Shown here one piece after another: positions 1 through 9,081 of a stretch of 64,000 bases of DNA. Both the position numbers and the translations under genes were made by a program. The notes under the pieces were generated by a model that was not told where the DNA came from, made no database searches, and saw nothing but the letters and a program-made list of their open reading frames with translations. The stretch is from Bacteroidota bacterium (GTDB taxonomy: Bacteria; Bacteroidota; Bacteroidia; Sphingobacteriales; Sphingobacteriaceae), in NCBI GenBank assembly GCA_018266915.1, contig JAFDZM010000080.1, forward strand, positions 186,001 to 250,000, in the 5' to 3' direction. The stretch's first letter is position 1. Each line of letters opens with the position of its first letter.

Positions 1-881
1 TGTTAAAGATTAGTGAAAAGACAGGCCTTGACGGCAATCACCTGGTAAAGTGCAGCAAGCTGAGCGCTAAGGTTGATAACACTGCTATTCAAGATGGCTT
101 TCAGCTTTATACCCACAATTTCATCCTCACTAACGAAGGTAAATGGGCAGTGGTGCAGCAGGGCATGAGTGCGCAAAGTAAAACGGCACGCCGTTATCAC
201 TGGCATTCGGATACGCTGAGCTCTTTTGTGGATGACCCGCATACGTTTATTTATGGTCAGAATAACGGCTATATCCTCAATATGGCTGACAAGCAGGCAT
301 CAAGTTCGCGTAATGGCGTGATGCAAATTGCTGCCGAAAAGCCGGATAAAATGCTGAGCGAGATCAATAAATTGGTAATGCCATCGCATCATGATGTTCG
401 GGCAAAAGATGTTGACTTGAAACGTCTCGGTGCGGTACTTTGGCTGGCGCAGGAAAAGAGGCCATCTGATTTTGAAGACCTGCTGTTATTGGAAGGCCTC
501 GGTCCGCGGACACTGCAGTCGCTGGCATTGGTCAGCGAAGTGATTCACGGTACCCCTTCCCGTTTTAAAGACCCTGCCCGTTTTTCTTTTGCTCATGGCG
601 GCAAAGATGGCCACCCCTTCCCTGTTCCCATAAAAGTCTATGATGAGACTTTGGGTGTATTGCAAACCGCTATTTATAAAGCAAAACTCGGTCAGACTGA
701 GAAAAGCGAAGCCATCAAAAGCCTTTCCAAAATAGCCGAGAATGCTGAAAAGGATTTTGTACCCAACGCCAATTTTGATAAAATAATAGAACAGGAACGA
801 AATGATTCCTGGCGGTATGGCGGACGAACTGTATTTGGAAAAGCTAAGCCGCCGGCTGAAATGCAGTTGAAACTATTTTGA
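1..881 (+). CDS. DUF763 domain protein (5' truncated by window edge)
   Basis: The reading frame is open from the first complete codon at position 3, so about 292 C-terminal residues are visible and the start lies outside the window. The segment reading WHSDTLSSFVDDPHTFIYGQ and the downstream stretch LLLLEGLGPRTLQSLALV match what I know of DUF763 proteins. The latter resembles a helix-hairpin-helix DNA-binding element. The family is known mostly from genomes of archaea and diverse bacteria and has no settled function, although a DNA-repair role has been suggested. The protein ends in a short basic tail. The next gene faces it from the minus strand with only 19 bases between, and no clear terminator hairpin is visible there. 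Assignment to the family is fairly sure; function is unknown. Confidence 0.8.
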   Translation, partial: LKISEKTGLDGNHLVKCSKLSAKVDNTAIQDGFQLYTHNFILTNEGKWAVVQQGMSAQSKTARRYHWHSDTLSSFVDDPHTFIYGQNNGYILNMADKQASSSRNGVMQIAAEKPDKMLSEINKLVMPSHHDVRAKDVDLKRLGAVLWLAQEKRPSDFEDLLLLEGLGPRTLQSLALVSEVIHGTPSRFKDPARFSFAHGGKDGHPFPVPIKVYDETLGVLQTAIYKAKLGQTEKSEAIKSLSKIAENAEKDFVPNANFDKIIEQERNDSWRYGGRTVFGKAKPPAEMQLKLF

Positions 882-900
882 GAACTTTTAAAATATAAAG

Positions 901-2061
901 TTAATACTTAATTATTCTATAGGACATCACGGTTCCGTCTCCAAAAATATCAAATTCAGAATGGTTTTCTAAATTGACAGACGATCTGGAAATTTCTTTT
1001 AGAGTACGGATTCTATTCGTTTCCGTAGATGATAGTACTTTATAATGATCATCTGTTATACCTTGAAATATTTCCAGTCTTTCTCCTTGTTCGTATATTT
1101 TTGGGATTTCATATATTTTTCTTTTTTTGAAATCTTTACTTGGTATCCAATCTGTGATCCATCGCCCTATAAAATCATTATTATTTATATTAACTGTTGT
1201 CATTTCCTCTAATAATTTTTTATCTTTTAATAGAGTGAGCTCTCTATCATAAATCCTATATCCAAGTTCATCTAATTGATCTATATTAATATTTTCGTTA
1301 TTATCTCTTAGTAATAATTGGGATTGCTGATACAAGGCTCGACTTAAAGCTATATTACCTATAAATTGCGCTATTCTAGAATAGTGTCTTAATTGATACA
1401 ATAGCTCAGATCGTTCACTAAAAGCATTTTCGAAACCATCAAATGGCGGGTCAGCTAGGACTATTCTTGGTTCAAAATTCGAATAGTTTAAATGAGCTGA
1501 AATAATTAGTTCAACATCGTAATTTTCATTACGATTATGCATATCAACTTTCTTACTTATGCCATTTGTTATTTGTTCATTCTGTTTTGACCTATGCTTG
1601 GTTCCCTTAAATTCATAAACATAATTTTGTCCAGGATTAGTTGCTCTATAATCGAATCTTTTGCCGTTACCTTTAATTGGCTCCAAGGTATCCCAGTTAA
1701 CGTTAAATATTTTATTGGCTATCAAGCAGCCAATTCCTATTCCAATTTCGTTACTACGATTCGTTTGTAAATCTGTATCTATTGAAACATTTTGATTATA
1801 TCCCAAATAGGGGCCATTAAAATCCAACAAATTAATATATAAATACGCAGATCTAATAGATTCATCTCTATTACTTGATGGCAAAGAAGCAATTTTGGAG
1901 CCGATAGCATGTAACAATTCTTTACCAGTAAACGAAAACCCCGTGTTTTCTAAATTCGCAATAGCTGCGTAGGGATTATTATTTGGAAAGGAATTATGTC
2001 TAATTTCTACTGGGATATTGAATGTTTTATTTAAAAGTTGATTGATCTGAGTCGTATTCAC
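901..2061 (-). CDS. Unknown protein with PD-(D/E)xK-like nuclease motif
   Basis: This 386-residue protein is not one I recognise. Its central part has a glutamate near residue 105 in a predicted helix, then Asp137 in RFDYRAT, then Glu150-Phe-Lys152 in YVYEFKGT. That order and spacing fit the PD-(D/E)xK nuclease fold found in restriction enzymes and repair nucleases. No signal peptide or membrane segment is seen. The start is a GTG, with a candidate minus-strand -7 box about 45 bases upstream. The gene is visibly richer in A and T than its neighbours, with many Asn, Ile and Lys codons, which suggests horizontal transfer. No methyltransferase or other partner lies beside it, so a complete restriction system is not present here. 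The nuclease assignment is inferred from a short motif only. Confidence 0.6.
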   Translation of the reverse strand: MNTTQINQLLNKTFNIPVEIRHNSFPNNNPYAAIANLENTGFSFTGKELLHAIGSKIASLPSSNRDESIRSAYLYINLLDFNGPYLGYNQNVSIDTDLQTNRSNEIGIGIGCLIANKIFNVNWDTLEPIKGNGKRFDYRATNPGQNYVYEFKGTKHRSKQNEQITNGISKKVDMHNRNENYDVELIISAHLNYSNFEPRIVLADPPFDGFENAFSERSELLYQLRHYSRIAQFIGNIALSRALYQQSQLLLRDNNENINIDQLDELGYRIYDRELTLLKDKKLLEEMTTVNINNNDFIGRWITDWIPSKDFKKRKIYEIPKIYEQGERLEIFQGITDDHYKVLSSTETNRIRTLKEISRSSVNLENHSEFDIFGDGTVMSYRIIKY

Positions 2062-2108
2062 TTGATGAGATTTTGTAATAATATTTAGGTTATATTATTT
2101 ATGGGACT

Positions 2109-2116
2109 CAAATTTA
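2109..2116 (-). promoter_or_regulatory. Candidate Bacteroidota -7 box for the nuclease-like gene
   Basis: The minus strand reads TAAATTTG, a full match to the TAnnTTTG box of Bacteroidota promoters, about 47 bases before the GTG start. No good -33 TTTG is present at the expected distance, so the call is tentative in this AT-rich DNA. Confidence 0.35.
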
Positions 2117-2202
2117 TTACAAATGCAACTAATATTGATACCGTTTTTTCACCCAATTTTAATAAAAATCGAGTCTAATAATATTACAATCTTTGTAAGA
2201 TT

Positions 2203-2433
2203 TCAAGGCAAAAGTAATTTTGGGGTCAATATCCCTGTATCTTCCCAATAAGAAAAGAAAATGTAGAAATCAAAACAATTAGGATAAACAGGTGCACCAG
2301 TATCAATACCCACGTGCCGAGATTGCATCGTACCAGGTAATAAAATATGGTGTAGTCTTTCTTCATTTTCTATCATAAAAATACAATTTTCCTGATTACA
2401 TTTCTTATTTTCACAAAGATTGCAAACCACCAA
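2203..2433 (-). CDS. Small cysteine-containing hypothetical protein
   Basis: This is an open frame of 76 residues starting with TTG; a later in-frame ATG would give about 57 residues. The N-terminus has four cysteines in CNLCENKKCNQENC, which could bind a metal, but I recognise no family. It shares the AT-rich stretch with the nuclease-like gene and lies head-to-head with the serine hydrolase, separated by 11 bases, leaving little room for the promoters of both genes. It could be a real small protein, a remnant, or chance. Confidence 0.3.
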   Translation of the reverse strand: MVVCNLCENKKCNQENCIFMIENEERLHHILLPGTMQSRHVGIDTGAPVYPNCFDFYIFFSYWEDTGILTPKLLLP

Positions 2434-2444
2434 ATTTTACCGTA

Positions 2445-4007
2445 ATGCCTGCAACTTACCTGTCTGCCCTTAAGAAGTGTATTTTAACAATTTCAGCCTT
2501 AACCTTATTAAATTATATGCTGTACGCGCAAAAGTCAAAAGCTTTTCCGATCAGTGAACCTGAGGCACAAGGCGTATCGTCGGCAAGTATCGATAGCTTT
2601 CTAAATGCAGCGGACCGAAGCAAAAATGAGTTTCACAGCTTTATGTTTCTTCGGCATGGTAAAGTGATAGCGCAAGGATGGTGGAACCCTTATGCTCCGG
2701 AGTTGCGGCATTCGCTGTATAGCTGCAGTAAAAGTTTTACCTCTACAGCAGTCGGTTTTGCTGTGAGCGAAAAACTGCTTTCGGTAAATGATAAGGTGAT
2801 TTCATTTTTCCCGGGTAGTTTACCTGATTCAATAAAGACTTATTTAGCGGTGCTTACGGTAAAAGATTTGCTAACCATGAGCGTCGGACAAGAACCCGAC
2901 CCAACTGCTAAACTGGCTATGACCAGTGATAATTGGGTGAAGGATTTCCTGGCTTTACCCATTAAATATACTCCGGGCAGTAAGTTTTTATACAATACAA
3001 TGGCTACTTATATGCTATCGGCTATTGTACAGAAGGTAACCGGGCAAAAAGAGATCGATTATCTAAAACCACGCCTTTTTGATCCACTGAGCATTAAGGG
3101 GATGGATTGGGAGGTAAATACACAAGGTGTAAACACCGGAGGGTGGGGATTGCGCTTAAAAACAGAAGACCTGGCTAAAATGGGCCAGCTATACCTGCAA
3201 AAAGGAATGTGGAGCGGCAAGCAGCTGTTACCAAAAGCATGGATAGAAGAAGCAACAACATTCAAGATTGACCAGGCTCCAGGCGTGCCTCAGAGTAAAA
3301 AAGACTCAAGCGATTGGATGCAGGGTTATTGCTACCAGTTTTGGCGTTGCAGGCATAATGCATTCAGGGCCGATGGCGCTTTCGGTCAATATATCATCGT
3401 CATGCCGGATCAGGATGCAGTAATGGCTCTCACTTCCGAAACATCTGATATGCAGGATGAACTGAATTTAGTTTGGAAATACCTGCTTCCTGCTATGCAC
3501 CCACAGGCATTACCTGTTGATAAGACTGCTGAAAAGAACCTCGAGAAACATTTAACTGCATTAAGTTTGCCGCCATTGTCGAGCAGTGTAAATGGAAACA
3601 CTACCTTAAGTGAAACTTTTACAATTGATAAAAACGAATTGAATATCAATTCAATATCTTTAAAATCAGACAGTAAGACTTGCGATTTTACTTTGAATGT
3701 GGATACTGCCAAGTATATCTTCAAACTGGCTTCAGGAAAATGGCAAGCCGGTGAAACCAAAATGCAAGGGCCATATCTTTTATTGAATGCTAAAGAAGAT
3801 TTTTCCATCCTATCGCCATATAAGGTTGAAGGCAGTTATGGCTGGGTGGACAATAACACGCTACAGTTGAAACTGCGTTATATAGAAAGTCCGCATACAG
3901 AAATTATCACTTTGCATTTTAATGATAAACAACTGAATGCGGACGTAGAGTATAGTTTCAATTATGGTTCTAAAAAGATCGGATTACATGGTATAGAAGC
4001 TCAATAG
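2445..4007 (+). CDS. Secreted serine hydrolase, beta-lactamase class C family
   Basis: The 520-residue protein begins with a signal peptide ending near YAQ. Ser93-Cys-Ser-Lys96 in LYSCSKSFTST is the SxxK nucleophile motif of the class C beta-lactamase/penicillin-binding family. Tyr183-Asn184 in PGSKFLYNTM supplies the second motif, and RADGAFGQY at about residue 310 occupies the place of the third. After the catalytic domain come roughly 160 residues rich in beta strand, as in other Bacteroidota members with a C-terminal DUF3471-like part. Family members act in the periplasm as esterases, peptidases or amidases, and the substrate cannot be read from sequence. Antibiotic resistance should not be inferred from the family name. 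It converges on the DUF4142 gene through a short repeat array. Confidence 0.85.
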   Translation: MPATYLSALKKCILTISALTLLNYMLYAQKSKAFPISEPEAQGVSSASIDSFLNAADRSKNEFHSFMFLRHGKVIAQGWWNPYAPELRHSLYSCSKSFTSTAVGFAVSEKLLSVNDKVISFFPGSLPDSIKTYLAVLTVKDLLTMSVGQEPDPTAKLAMTSDNWVKDFLALPIKYTPGSKFLYNTMATYMLSAIVQKVTGQKEIDYLKPRLFDPLSIKGMDWEVNTQGVNTGGWGLRLKTEDLAKMGQLYLQKGMWSGKQLLPKAWIEEATTFKIDQAPGVPQSKKDSSDWMQGYCYQFWRCRHNAFRADGAFGQYIIVMPDQDAVMALTSETSDMQDELNLVWKYLLPAMHPQALPVDKTAEKNLEKHLTALSLPPLSSSVNGNTTLSETFTIDKNELNINSISLKSDSKTCDFTLNVDTAKYIFKLASGKWQAGETKMQGPYLLLNAKEDFSILSPYKVEGSYGWVDNNTLQLKLRYIESPHTEIITLHFNDKQLNADVEYSFNYGSKKIGLHGIEAQ

Positions 4008-4013
4008 CTAACC

Positions 4014-4046
4014 AATCAACTTAATCAACACAATCAACCATTTAAC
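4014..4046. repeat. Degenerate 9-base tandem repeat
   Basis: AATCAAC occurs at 4014, 4023 and 4032, exactly nine bases apart, followed by a decayed copy TTTAAC at 4041. The array fills the space between the convergent stops of the serine hydrolase and the DUF4142 gene. It is not a hairpin terminator. Confidence 0.6.
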
Positions 4047-4580
4047 TTATTTTAAAGCCGCGTCAATAGCTTTGGCCGAATCCAAATGCATTTCAAGAGT
4101 CGGAAGCGTTTTCCGTGCAAGTGTCTGCACAGAGGCTTCTCTTTCCTGGGTCTCTTCTCTGAAAAGGTCAACAGCTTTTTCATGGTCGGATACCATTGCC
4201 TGCATATAGGCTTTATCAAATTCGGTTCCTGAAAGTTTAGAAAGGCTGTCGATCAGTTTTCTGTGTTCGGAGTTTAAAACATCATTCGGATTGATTAATG
4301 CTTTTTTTCTAAGTGCTTTAAGTTCCTCAATACCTTTTGTATGATCGGTAATCATCATTTTAGCAAAATGTAATATTCTCGGATTTTGAGACACCTGCGT
4401 GGCTACGTTGGCTAATTTTACTTCGGTACGACCACCATCTATCGCAGTATTAATAAAATTAAGGCTGCTTTGATTTACTGTAGTTTCCTGGTTATAATTA
4501 TTAGCTTTTTTAGGATCATCGCACGATGATACGACATATAAAGCCGGCACAAGCAAAGCCAGCAATAGTTTGGTTTTCAT
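4047..4580 (-). CDS. DUF4142 family lipoprotein
   Basis: This 177-residue protein starts with a lipoprotein signal whose lipobox ends at Cys20 (VVSSC), so it is probably anchored in a membrane from the periplasmic side. The mature part is all helical. FINTAIDGGRTEVKLANVA and the later ITDHTKG, HRKLIDSLSKLSG and MVSDHEKAVDLF are the hallmarks of DUF4142, a ferritin-like four-helix family. The function of the family is not established; members are common in soil Bacteroidota and proteobacteria. It lies 87 bases downstream of the MFS gene on the same strand and might be cotranscribed. Confidence 0.85.
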   Translation of the reverse strand: MKTKLLLALLVPALYVVSSCDDPKKANNYNQETTVNQSSLNFINTAIDGGRTEVKLANVATQVSQNPRILHFAKMMITDHTKGIEELKALRKKALINPNDVLNSEHRKLIDSLSKLSGTEFDKAYMQAMVSDHEKAVDLFREETQEREASVQTLARKTLPTLEMHLDSAKAIDAALK

Positions 4581-4667
4581 AGCTGTGTTTTTAGGTATTT
4601 ATGTCGGAAAAACAACAGGAACACCAAAAGGTTTACCCAATGAGAAAATAGTTTTAGTAAAGAATGG

Positions 4668-6209
4668 CTATTCTTTCTTTAAAGTTTTACTGTGGATAAA
4701 AATCACAGTCATAAGCGCTCCCAGAAAACCTAACCCAGCAGATATTTTCATGATGACGCTGTATGCGTGAATGAAACTTTTCTTGTAATAGGCATTTATT
4801 ATGTTTCTGTATTTCGAATCAACTTCGTTTGGCGATTTTGCATTGCCTAGGTCTGCAGCCTCTTTTATAATAGCCTGTTTAACAGTTGGGTCAAGAGGTA
4901 TTGATTGTATGTTATTCTGTAATGCTTCTGTAAATAACAATATAGCCAAAGCTCCAAAAATGGCATTTGCAAAAACATTAGCTATACGTGTGAGTGCATT
5001 ATTTACTCCGGAAGCAGTACCCGACAGATGGTCGCTAACCGACATCATTATTGTTGCAGTTAATGGAGCAACAGTAAAAGACATACCCAAGCCGAATACA
5101 ATAACTCCGGGGAAGAAAGTTGTCCAGTATTCAGCAGGTCCGGCGGTTTGCTTGATTAATGATAAGATAAACAATCCTGCGCCTGCTGTAGCCGGCCCAA
5201 TGATCAATAATAGACGTGGACCATATTTATCTGCCAATGTCCCCGCAAAACGCGCAATGGTGATCATCAAAACTGTAAAAGGTAAAAATGTTAACCCGGA
5301 TTGAAACTGACTATACCCCTGTACTTGTACCAGGTTAAGTGACAGAAAAAGCATCCCCGATCCCAACCCGGCGTAAAGGAAAAAAGTCAGCAAATTTACA
5401 CCAGTAAAGACTGGGTTTGAAAATAGGTATAACGGCATCATCGGGCGTTTGCTCCTCTTTTCGATAACAAGAAAAACGATTAGCAAGATGATTCCACCAA
5501 ATAATGTCAGATATACCTGTGGGGATTTAAAACCAAGTGCAGGAATTCTAAGAAAACCAAAAGTAAGCAAGGCAAGGCTTAAGGCAATACTTGCAGCTCC
5601 GGCGATATCAACCGCTTTATCAGCGCCTTCATCTCTGCTTTCTTTTACTTTGAATGCTAAAATGATTAATGCCACAACACCGATGGGAACATTGATAAAG
5701 AATATATACCGCCAAAGGCCTGCATCTGCTAAAGTTCCACCTAATATTGGCCCCCCCATAGTAACTAAAACGGTTACCGCCGACCATGTGCCTATGGCCT
5801 TTCCCCGTTCATTTTCATTAATGGAGGATGATATCAGCGACAAACTACCTGGTATCATTAAAGCACCGCCAATTCCTTGAATAATTCTGAATACAATAAG
5901 GAGGAATACAGTCGGCGCTAAACCACAAGCTGCTGAGCCAAGGATAAACACAAATATACCCAGCATAAAAATCTTCTTACGTCCGAGCTTATCGCCTAAA
6001 GAACCACCAACAAGAATTAAAGAGGCCAGCATCAAAAGGTAGGCATTCAGCAGCCAGAAAAGATCGGCCCCGGTAGCATGCAGGCTTTTTTGAAGAGCAG
6101 GCAGAACTACATTAAGCGCAGTGCTATCAATAAATGCCATAGCCGAAGCCAGTATGGCCGAAACCATGATCCATTTACCTTCAGCGCTTTTAAGTGCGAC
6201 TGTTGCCAT
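4668..6209 (-). CDS. MFS drug-type exporter, DHA2 (14-TM) family
   Basis: The 513-residue protein is almost entirely hydrophobic, with about 14 predicted membrane segments. LVGGSLGDKLGRKKIF is the cytoplasmic loop motif A of major facilitator transporters, and GPILGGTLADAG is the motif C typical of proton-driven antiporters. The length and the N-terminal DSTALNVVLPALQ fit the DHA2/EmrB-QacA group, which exports hydrophobic drugs and other compounds. No periplasmic adaptor or outer-membrane factor gene is adjacent, so it probably works alone in the inner membrane. The substrate is unknown. A 23-base inverted repeat lies directly upstream. Confidence 0.9.
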   Translation of the reverse strand: MATVALKSAEGKWIMVSAILASAMAFIDSTALNVVLPALQKSLHATGADLFWLLNAYLLMLASLILVGGSLGDKLGRKKIFMLGIFVFILGSAACGLAPTVFLLIVFRIIQGIGGALMIPGSLSLISSSINENERGKAIGTWSAVTVLVTMGGPILGGTLADAGLWRYIFFINVPIGVVALIILAFKVKESRDEGADKAVDIAGAASIALSLALLTFGFLRIPALGFKSPQVYLTLFGGIILLIVFLVIEKRSKRPMMPLYLFSNPVFTGVNLLTFFLYAGLGSGMLFLSLNLVQVQGYSQFQSGLTFLPFTVLMITIARFAGTLADKYGPRLLLIIGPATAGAGLFILSLIKQTAGPAEYWTTFFPGVIVFGLGMSFTVAPLTATIMMSVSDHLSGTASGVNNALTRIANVFANAIFGALAILLFTEALQNNIQSIPLDPTVKQAIIKEAADLGNAKSPNEVDSKYRNIINAYYKKSFIHAYSVIMKISAGLGFLGALMTVIFIHSKTLKKE

Positions 6210-6213
6210 TGTC

Positions 6214-6297
6214 GTCTGAATCAGAATTTACAGAATTAATAAATGTACAGAATTTTAATTCTTACGATTTTACTATTCTGTAAATTCTGATTCAGAC
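6214..6297. repeat. Perfect 23-bp inverted repeat, REP-like
   Basis: The left arm at 6214-6236 begins GTCTGAATCAGAATTTAC and the right arm at 6275-6297 is its exact reverse complement. The arms are separated by 38 AT-rich bases. The element sits between ppc (ending at 6304) and the MFS gene, both on the minus strand. It could end ppc transcription, but there is no U-tract directly after the stem. Its form resembles a repetitive extragenic palindrome. Confidence 0.8.
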
Positions 6298-6303
6298 AGA
6301 GAA

Positions 6304-8889
6304 TTAAGCCAAATTCCTCCCCGCATTCACAATGCCATATACCGTGCGAATCACAAGCTTGTTGTAAACATCATTCAGCTCAGGATGGTCGTTCCGGTTA
6401 AGGCATTGAAGTGCGTAATGTTGTATGATAACGAGCGGTAATACGATCTTTTCGCGCACAGAAATCGACTTCTTTTCGACAGGATATTCCTGCATCAATG
6501 TATCTGTGTCGGTCAGTTCCAACATCATAGTTTTAGTGAGATCGAACTCATCCTTCAGCATCTTCCAGAATGCGGAAAATTTTTTGTCTTCTCCAAGATA
6601 AGCGGTTACACGGAAATCCGATTTAGACATCGACATGCTGCAGTTGTCCAGCATAGTTTTAAAAAACCCTGAATTATGGTAAAGTTGTTTTACATCTTCC
6701 CATTTACCATCCTCTTTCATTTTTTTTAATGCAGTTCCTACTCCATAAAAACCAGGGATATTTTGTTTTAATTGGCTCCATGATGTAACAAAGCTGATGG
6801 CACGGAGGTCTTCCAGTCTTAACTGCGAGTCGGCATTACGTTTAGTTGGGCGACTGCTAATATTGATCTTTGATAACAATTTCAGCGGACTGTATTTTTC
6901 CAAATACTCCACAAACAACGGATGCTGTCTCAAATTCATAAACAGGTTATAACTGGCATCAGCCATCTCAGATATCAATGCTTTGCTTTCTTTATTTAGC
7001 AAATCGTTTTCATTTGGCTTTAGTGATGAAACGATACCGGCATTGATGAGCTGCTCCATATTGAAACGTGCAGTTTCTGCAGAGCCATACTGAGAACTTA
7101 CTGTTTGACCCTGTATCGTCAGCTGAATATGCTCATTAGCAATCTCACTGCCCATCGAAGCATAAAAGCGATGCGTTTTACCACCACCACGGGCCGGCGG
7201 GCCTCCACGGCCATCAAAGAACGCCAGATCGATATCATATTTACGGGCCATGGCAGTCAGCTCAACTTTTGCTTTATAAATCGACCAGTTAGCCATCAAA
7301 TAGCCTCCATCCTTAGTGCTATCGGAGAAGCCAAGCATGATGGTTTGCCGGTTGCCACGACGTTTAAGGTGTTCTTTATAAAATGGATGAACATACAGGC
7401 TTTCCATTACCTCGGCCGCATGAGTAAGATCGTTTACCGTTTCAAAAAGCGGCATAAAATCGACGCTTAGTGTTTCCTTTTTCCAGCCACTCCATAAAAA
7501 CAGGTTCATCAATTGCAAAATGTCCGAAGAACGCTGGCAATTGCTGATAATAAAACGTTGACAAGCTTTTTGTCCGTTCGATTCCTGTATCTGCTGAACA
7601 AGTCGGATAGTATTCAGAGTATCCTTAGTCATTTCATCCGCATCATCCGGACAATGAAAATCAGCTTCATTAAAAGGAATAGTCTTTAGCTTTTCTTCCT
7701 CATTTAAGTTTTCATATTCTTTAGTCAGGCCTGATTTGATCTGTGATTGCTGGATACAATATTTAAATACGCTACGCAAAACGCGGCTGTCCTGCCTGAT
7801 ATCTAATGTTGCAAAATAACAACCAAACAGGCGAACTTTTTGAAGCATGCCGTCCACAATATTCACAAAAAGACCGCCATGGTCTGTTATCAGGGTTTGT
7901 TTTATGGAATCTAAAAGGGACAGTAGCTCACCTTGCAAATCTTTAGAATTAGCCTGAACATTAAAGGCATTCTGATAAAGCAGTTTTTCAAGCCGTGAAA
8001 TCGTCTTTTCGATCCCCCTGAAAGTGATGCGACGTTTTAATAGCCTGAAATCGCGATAATAACTGCGGAATACAAACTGCCTTAATAAGCTTGCTACTGA
8101 AGCTGTTGTTTCAGTAGTCACATTCGGGTTACCATCACGGTCGCCACCCGGCCAGAAACCTAATTCAAGTATCTGACGGTCATCAGAATGCTCTATATCA
8201 AATTCCTCTTCCAGTTTTGACTGAATTCCTGATGCGGCATGATAAAACGTATTTTCAAGGAACCACACCAAACTGGTAGCTTCGTCAACAGGCGTAGGCG
8301 AAGTTTTATTAAAGAATGGCGTTTTACCTAATTGCTGGAGCAGCACATCAATATTGTTCAGATCATTATGCTTTAATGCTTCAATCAGGTCGGTCATAAT
8401 ACCCAAGACTGTACCGGGATAAAACTGGGTTGGGTGCGCAGTAAGCACCAGTCGCAAGGAGAAATTCTTTAACTTCTGGCTGATCTCGTCCCTGGTTTTA
8501 TCATTTTGAGCGGCTAATTGCAACAGGCTCGCCAGCGAACCGCTATCGTCTGTACGACCGATCTTATTAAAGGATGAATCTTCAACGGCATCAAATAATA
8601 CTACCTGCCGTTCGATGTACTGTATGAACCGGAACATACGGTTGATTTGTTCCTGGTGATCAATGCCTGGAACGTATTTCTTAAAAAAAGATTCGATAAT
8701 TTCCGTGGGCGATGAATACGAAGCCGTACCCTTTTCGCAATGCGAACTAAAAAATGGGAGCAATATACCCGTGTCCTTTACCTGGTAAAAGGGAAGCGTC
8801 TGAAACAGACTGTTATACAACTCAAATCTGGTGACAACTTCCTGGTTAAAAGTTGTTTCTCTGTGGCTGAGTTTTACAGGTGAGGACAT
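6304..8889 (-). CDS. ppc: Phosphoenolpyruvate carboxylase
   Basis: The 861-residue enzyme adds bicarbonate to phosphoenolpyruvate to form oxaloacetate, refilling the citric acid cycle in the cytoplasm. His152 in LVLTAHPTQ is the catalytic histidine. Lys526 in GFSDSTKDGGYL and the glycine-rich FDGRGGPPARGGGK near residues 558-571 match the active-site signatures of bacterial enzymes. GFWPGGDRDGNP near 244-255 is the conserved substrate-binding segment. The length is close to the 880-residue norm. The last residues read NAGRNLA rather than the usual RNTG-type C-terminus. Divergent FUSC gene upstream; malate dehydrogenase is 10 kb away, so the oxaloacetate enzymes are not in one operon. Confidence 0.97.
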   Translation of the reverse strand: MSSPVKLSHRETTFNQEVVTRFELYNSLFQTLPFYQVKDTGILLPFFSSHCEKGTASYSSPTEIIESFFKKYVPGIDHQEQINRMFRFIQYIERQVVLFDAVEDSSFNKIGRTDDSGSLASLLQLAAQNDKTRDEISQKLKNFSLRLVLTAHPTQFYPGTVLGIMTDLIEALKHNDLNNIDVLLQQLGKTPFFNKTSPTPVDEATSLVWFLENTFYHAASGIQSKLEEEFDIEHSDDRQILELGFWPGGDRDGNPNVTTETTASVASLLRQFVFRSYYRDFRLLKRRITFRGIEKTISRLEKLLYQNAFNVQANSKDLQGELLSLLDSIKQTLITDHGGLFVNIVDGMLQKVRLFGCYFATLDIRQDSRVLRSVFKYCIQQSQIKSGLTKEYENLNEEEKLKTIPFNEADFHCPDDADEMTKDTLNTIRLVQQIQESNGQKACQRFIISNCQRSSDILQLMNLFLWSGWKKETLSVDFMPLFETVNDLTHAAEVMESLYVHPFYKEHLKRRGNRQTIMLGFSDSTKDGGYLMANWSIYKAKVELTAMARKYDIDLAFFDGRGGPPARGGGKTHRFYASMGSEIANEHIQLTIQGQTVSSQYGSAETARFNMEQLINAGIVSSLKPNENDLLNKESKALISEMADASYNLFMNLRQHPLFVEYLEKYSPLKLLSKINISSRPTKRNADSQLRLEDLRAISFVTSWSQLKQNIPGFYGVGTALKKMKEDGKWEDVKQLYHNSGFFKTMLDNCSMSMSKSDFRVTAYLGEDKKFSAFWKMLKDEFDLTKTMMLELTDTDTLMQEYPVEKKSISVREKIVLPLVIIQHYALQCLNRNDHPELNDVYNKLVIRTVYGIVNAGRNLA

Positions 8890-9042
8890 AAATTTTGGTA
8901 GCTTAATGTAAGGGTTTATAAAATTTCGCTGTGAATTTAATCATATTAATGATAAAATTCATTAAAATATGAATATTTATTAATTTAAATTCATTATTAA
9001 TGCAATAATTATCAAAACACCCCCTCAAAGATTTAATTTTTG

Positions 9043-9050
9043 TAAATTTG
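9043..9050 (+). promoter_or_regulatory. Candidate -7 box for the FUSC gene
   Basis: TAAATTTG at 9043-9050 matches TAnnTTTG in full and lies 31 bases before the ATG at 9082. A good -33 TTTG is not seen 19 bases further up. The 192-base gap is AT-rich and must hold promoters for both ppc and this gene. Confidence 0.4.
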
Positions 9051-9081
9051 CATACGCATTTTCCCTGTCTAACCCCGACCG

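Noticed and set aside
2445..4007. A beta-lactamase resistance gene
   Set aside because: The SxxK motif only places it in the broad class C-like hydrolase family; long C-terminal extension and divergent third motif argue for another substrate.
4801..5880. Open plus-strand frames of 143-167 codons
   Set aside because: They lie opposite the MFS exporter gene, whose 14 membrane segments and motifs are clear; these are shadows of its codons.
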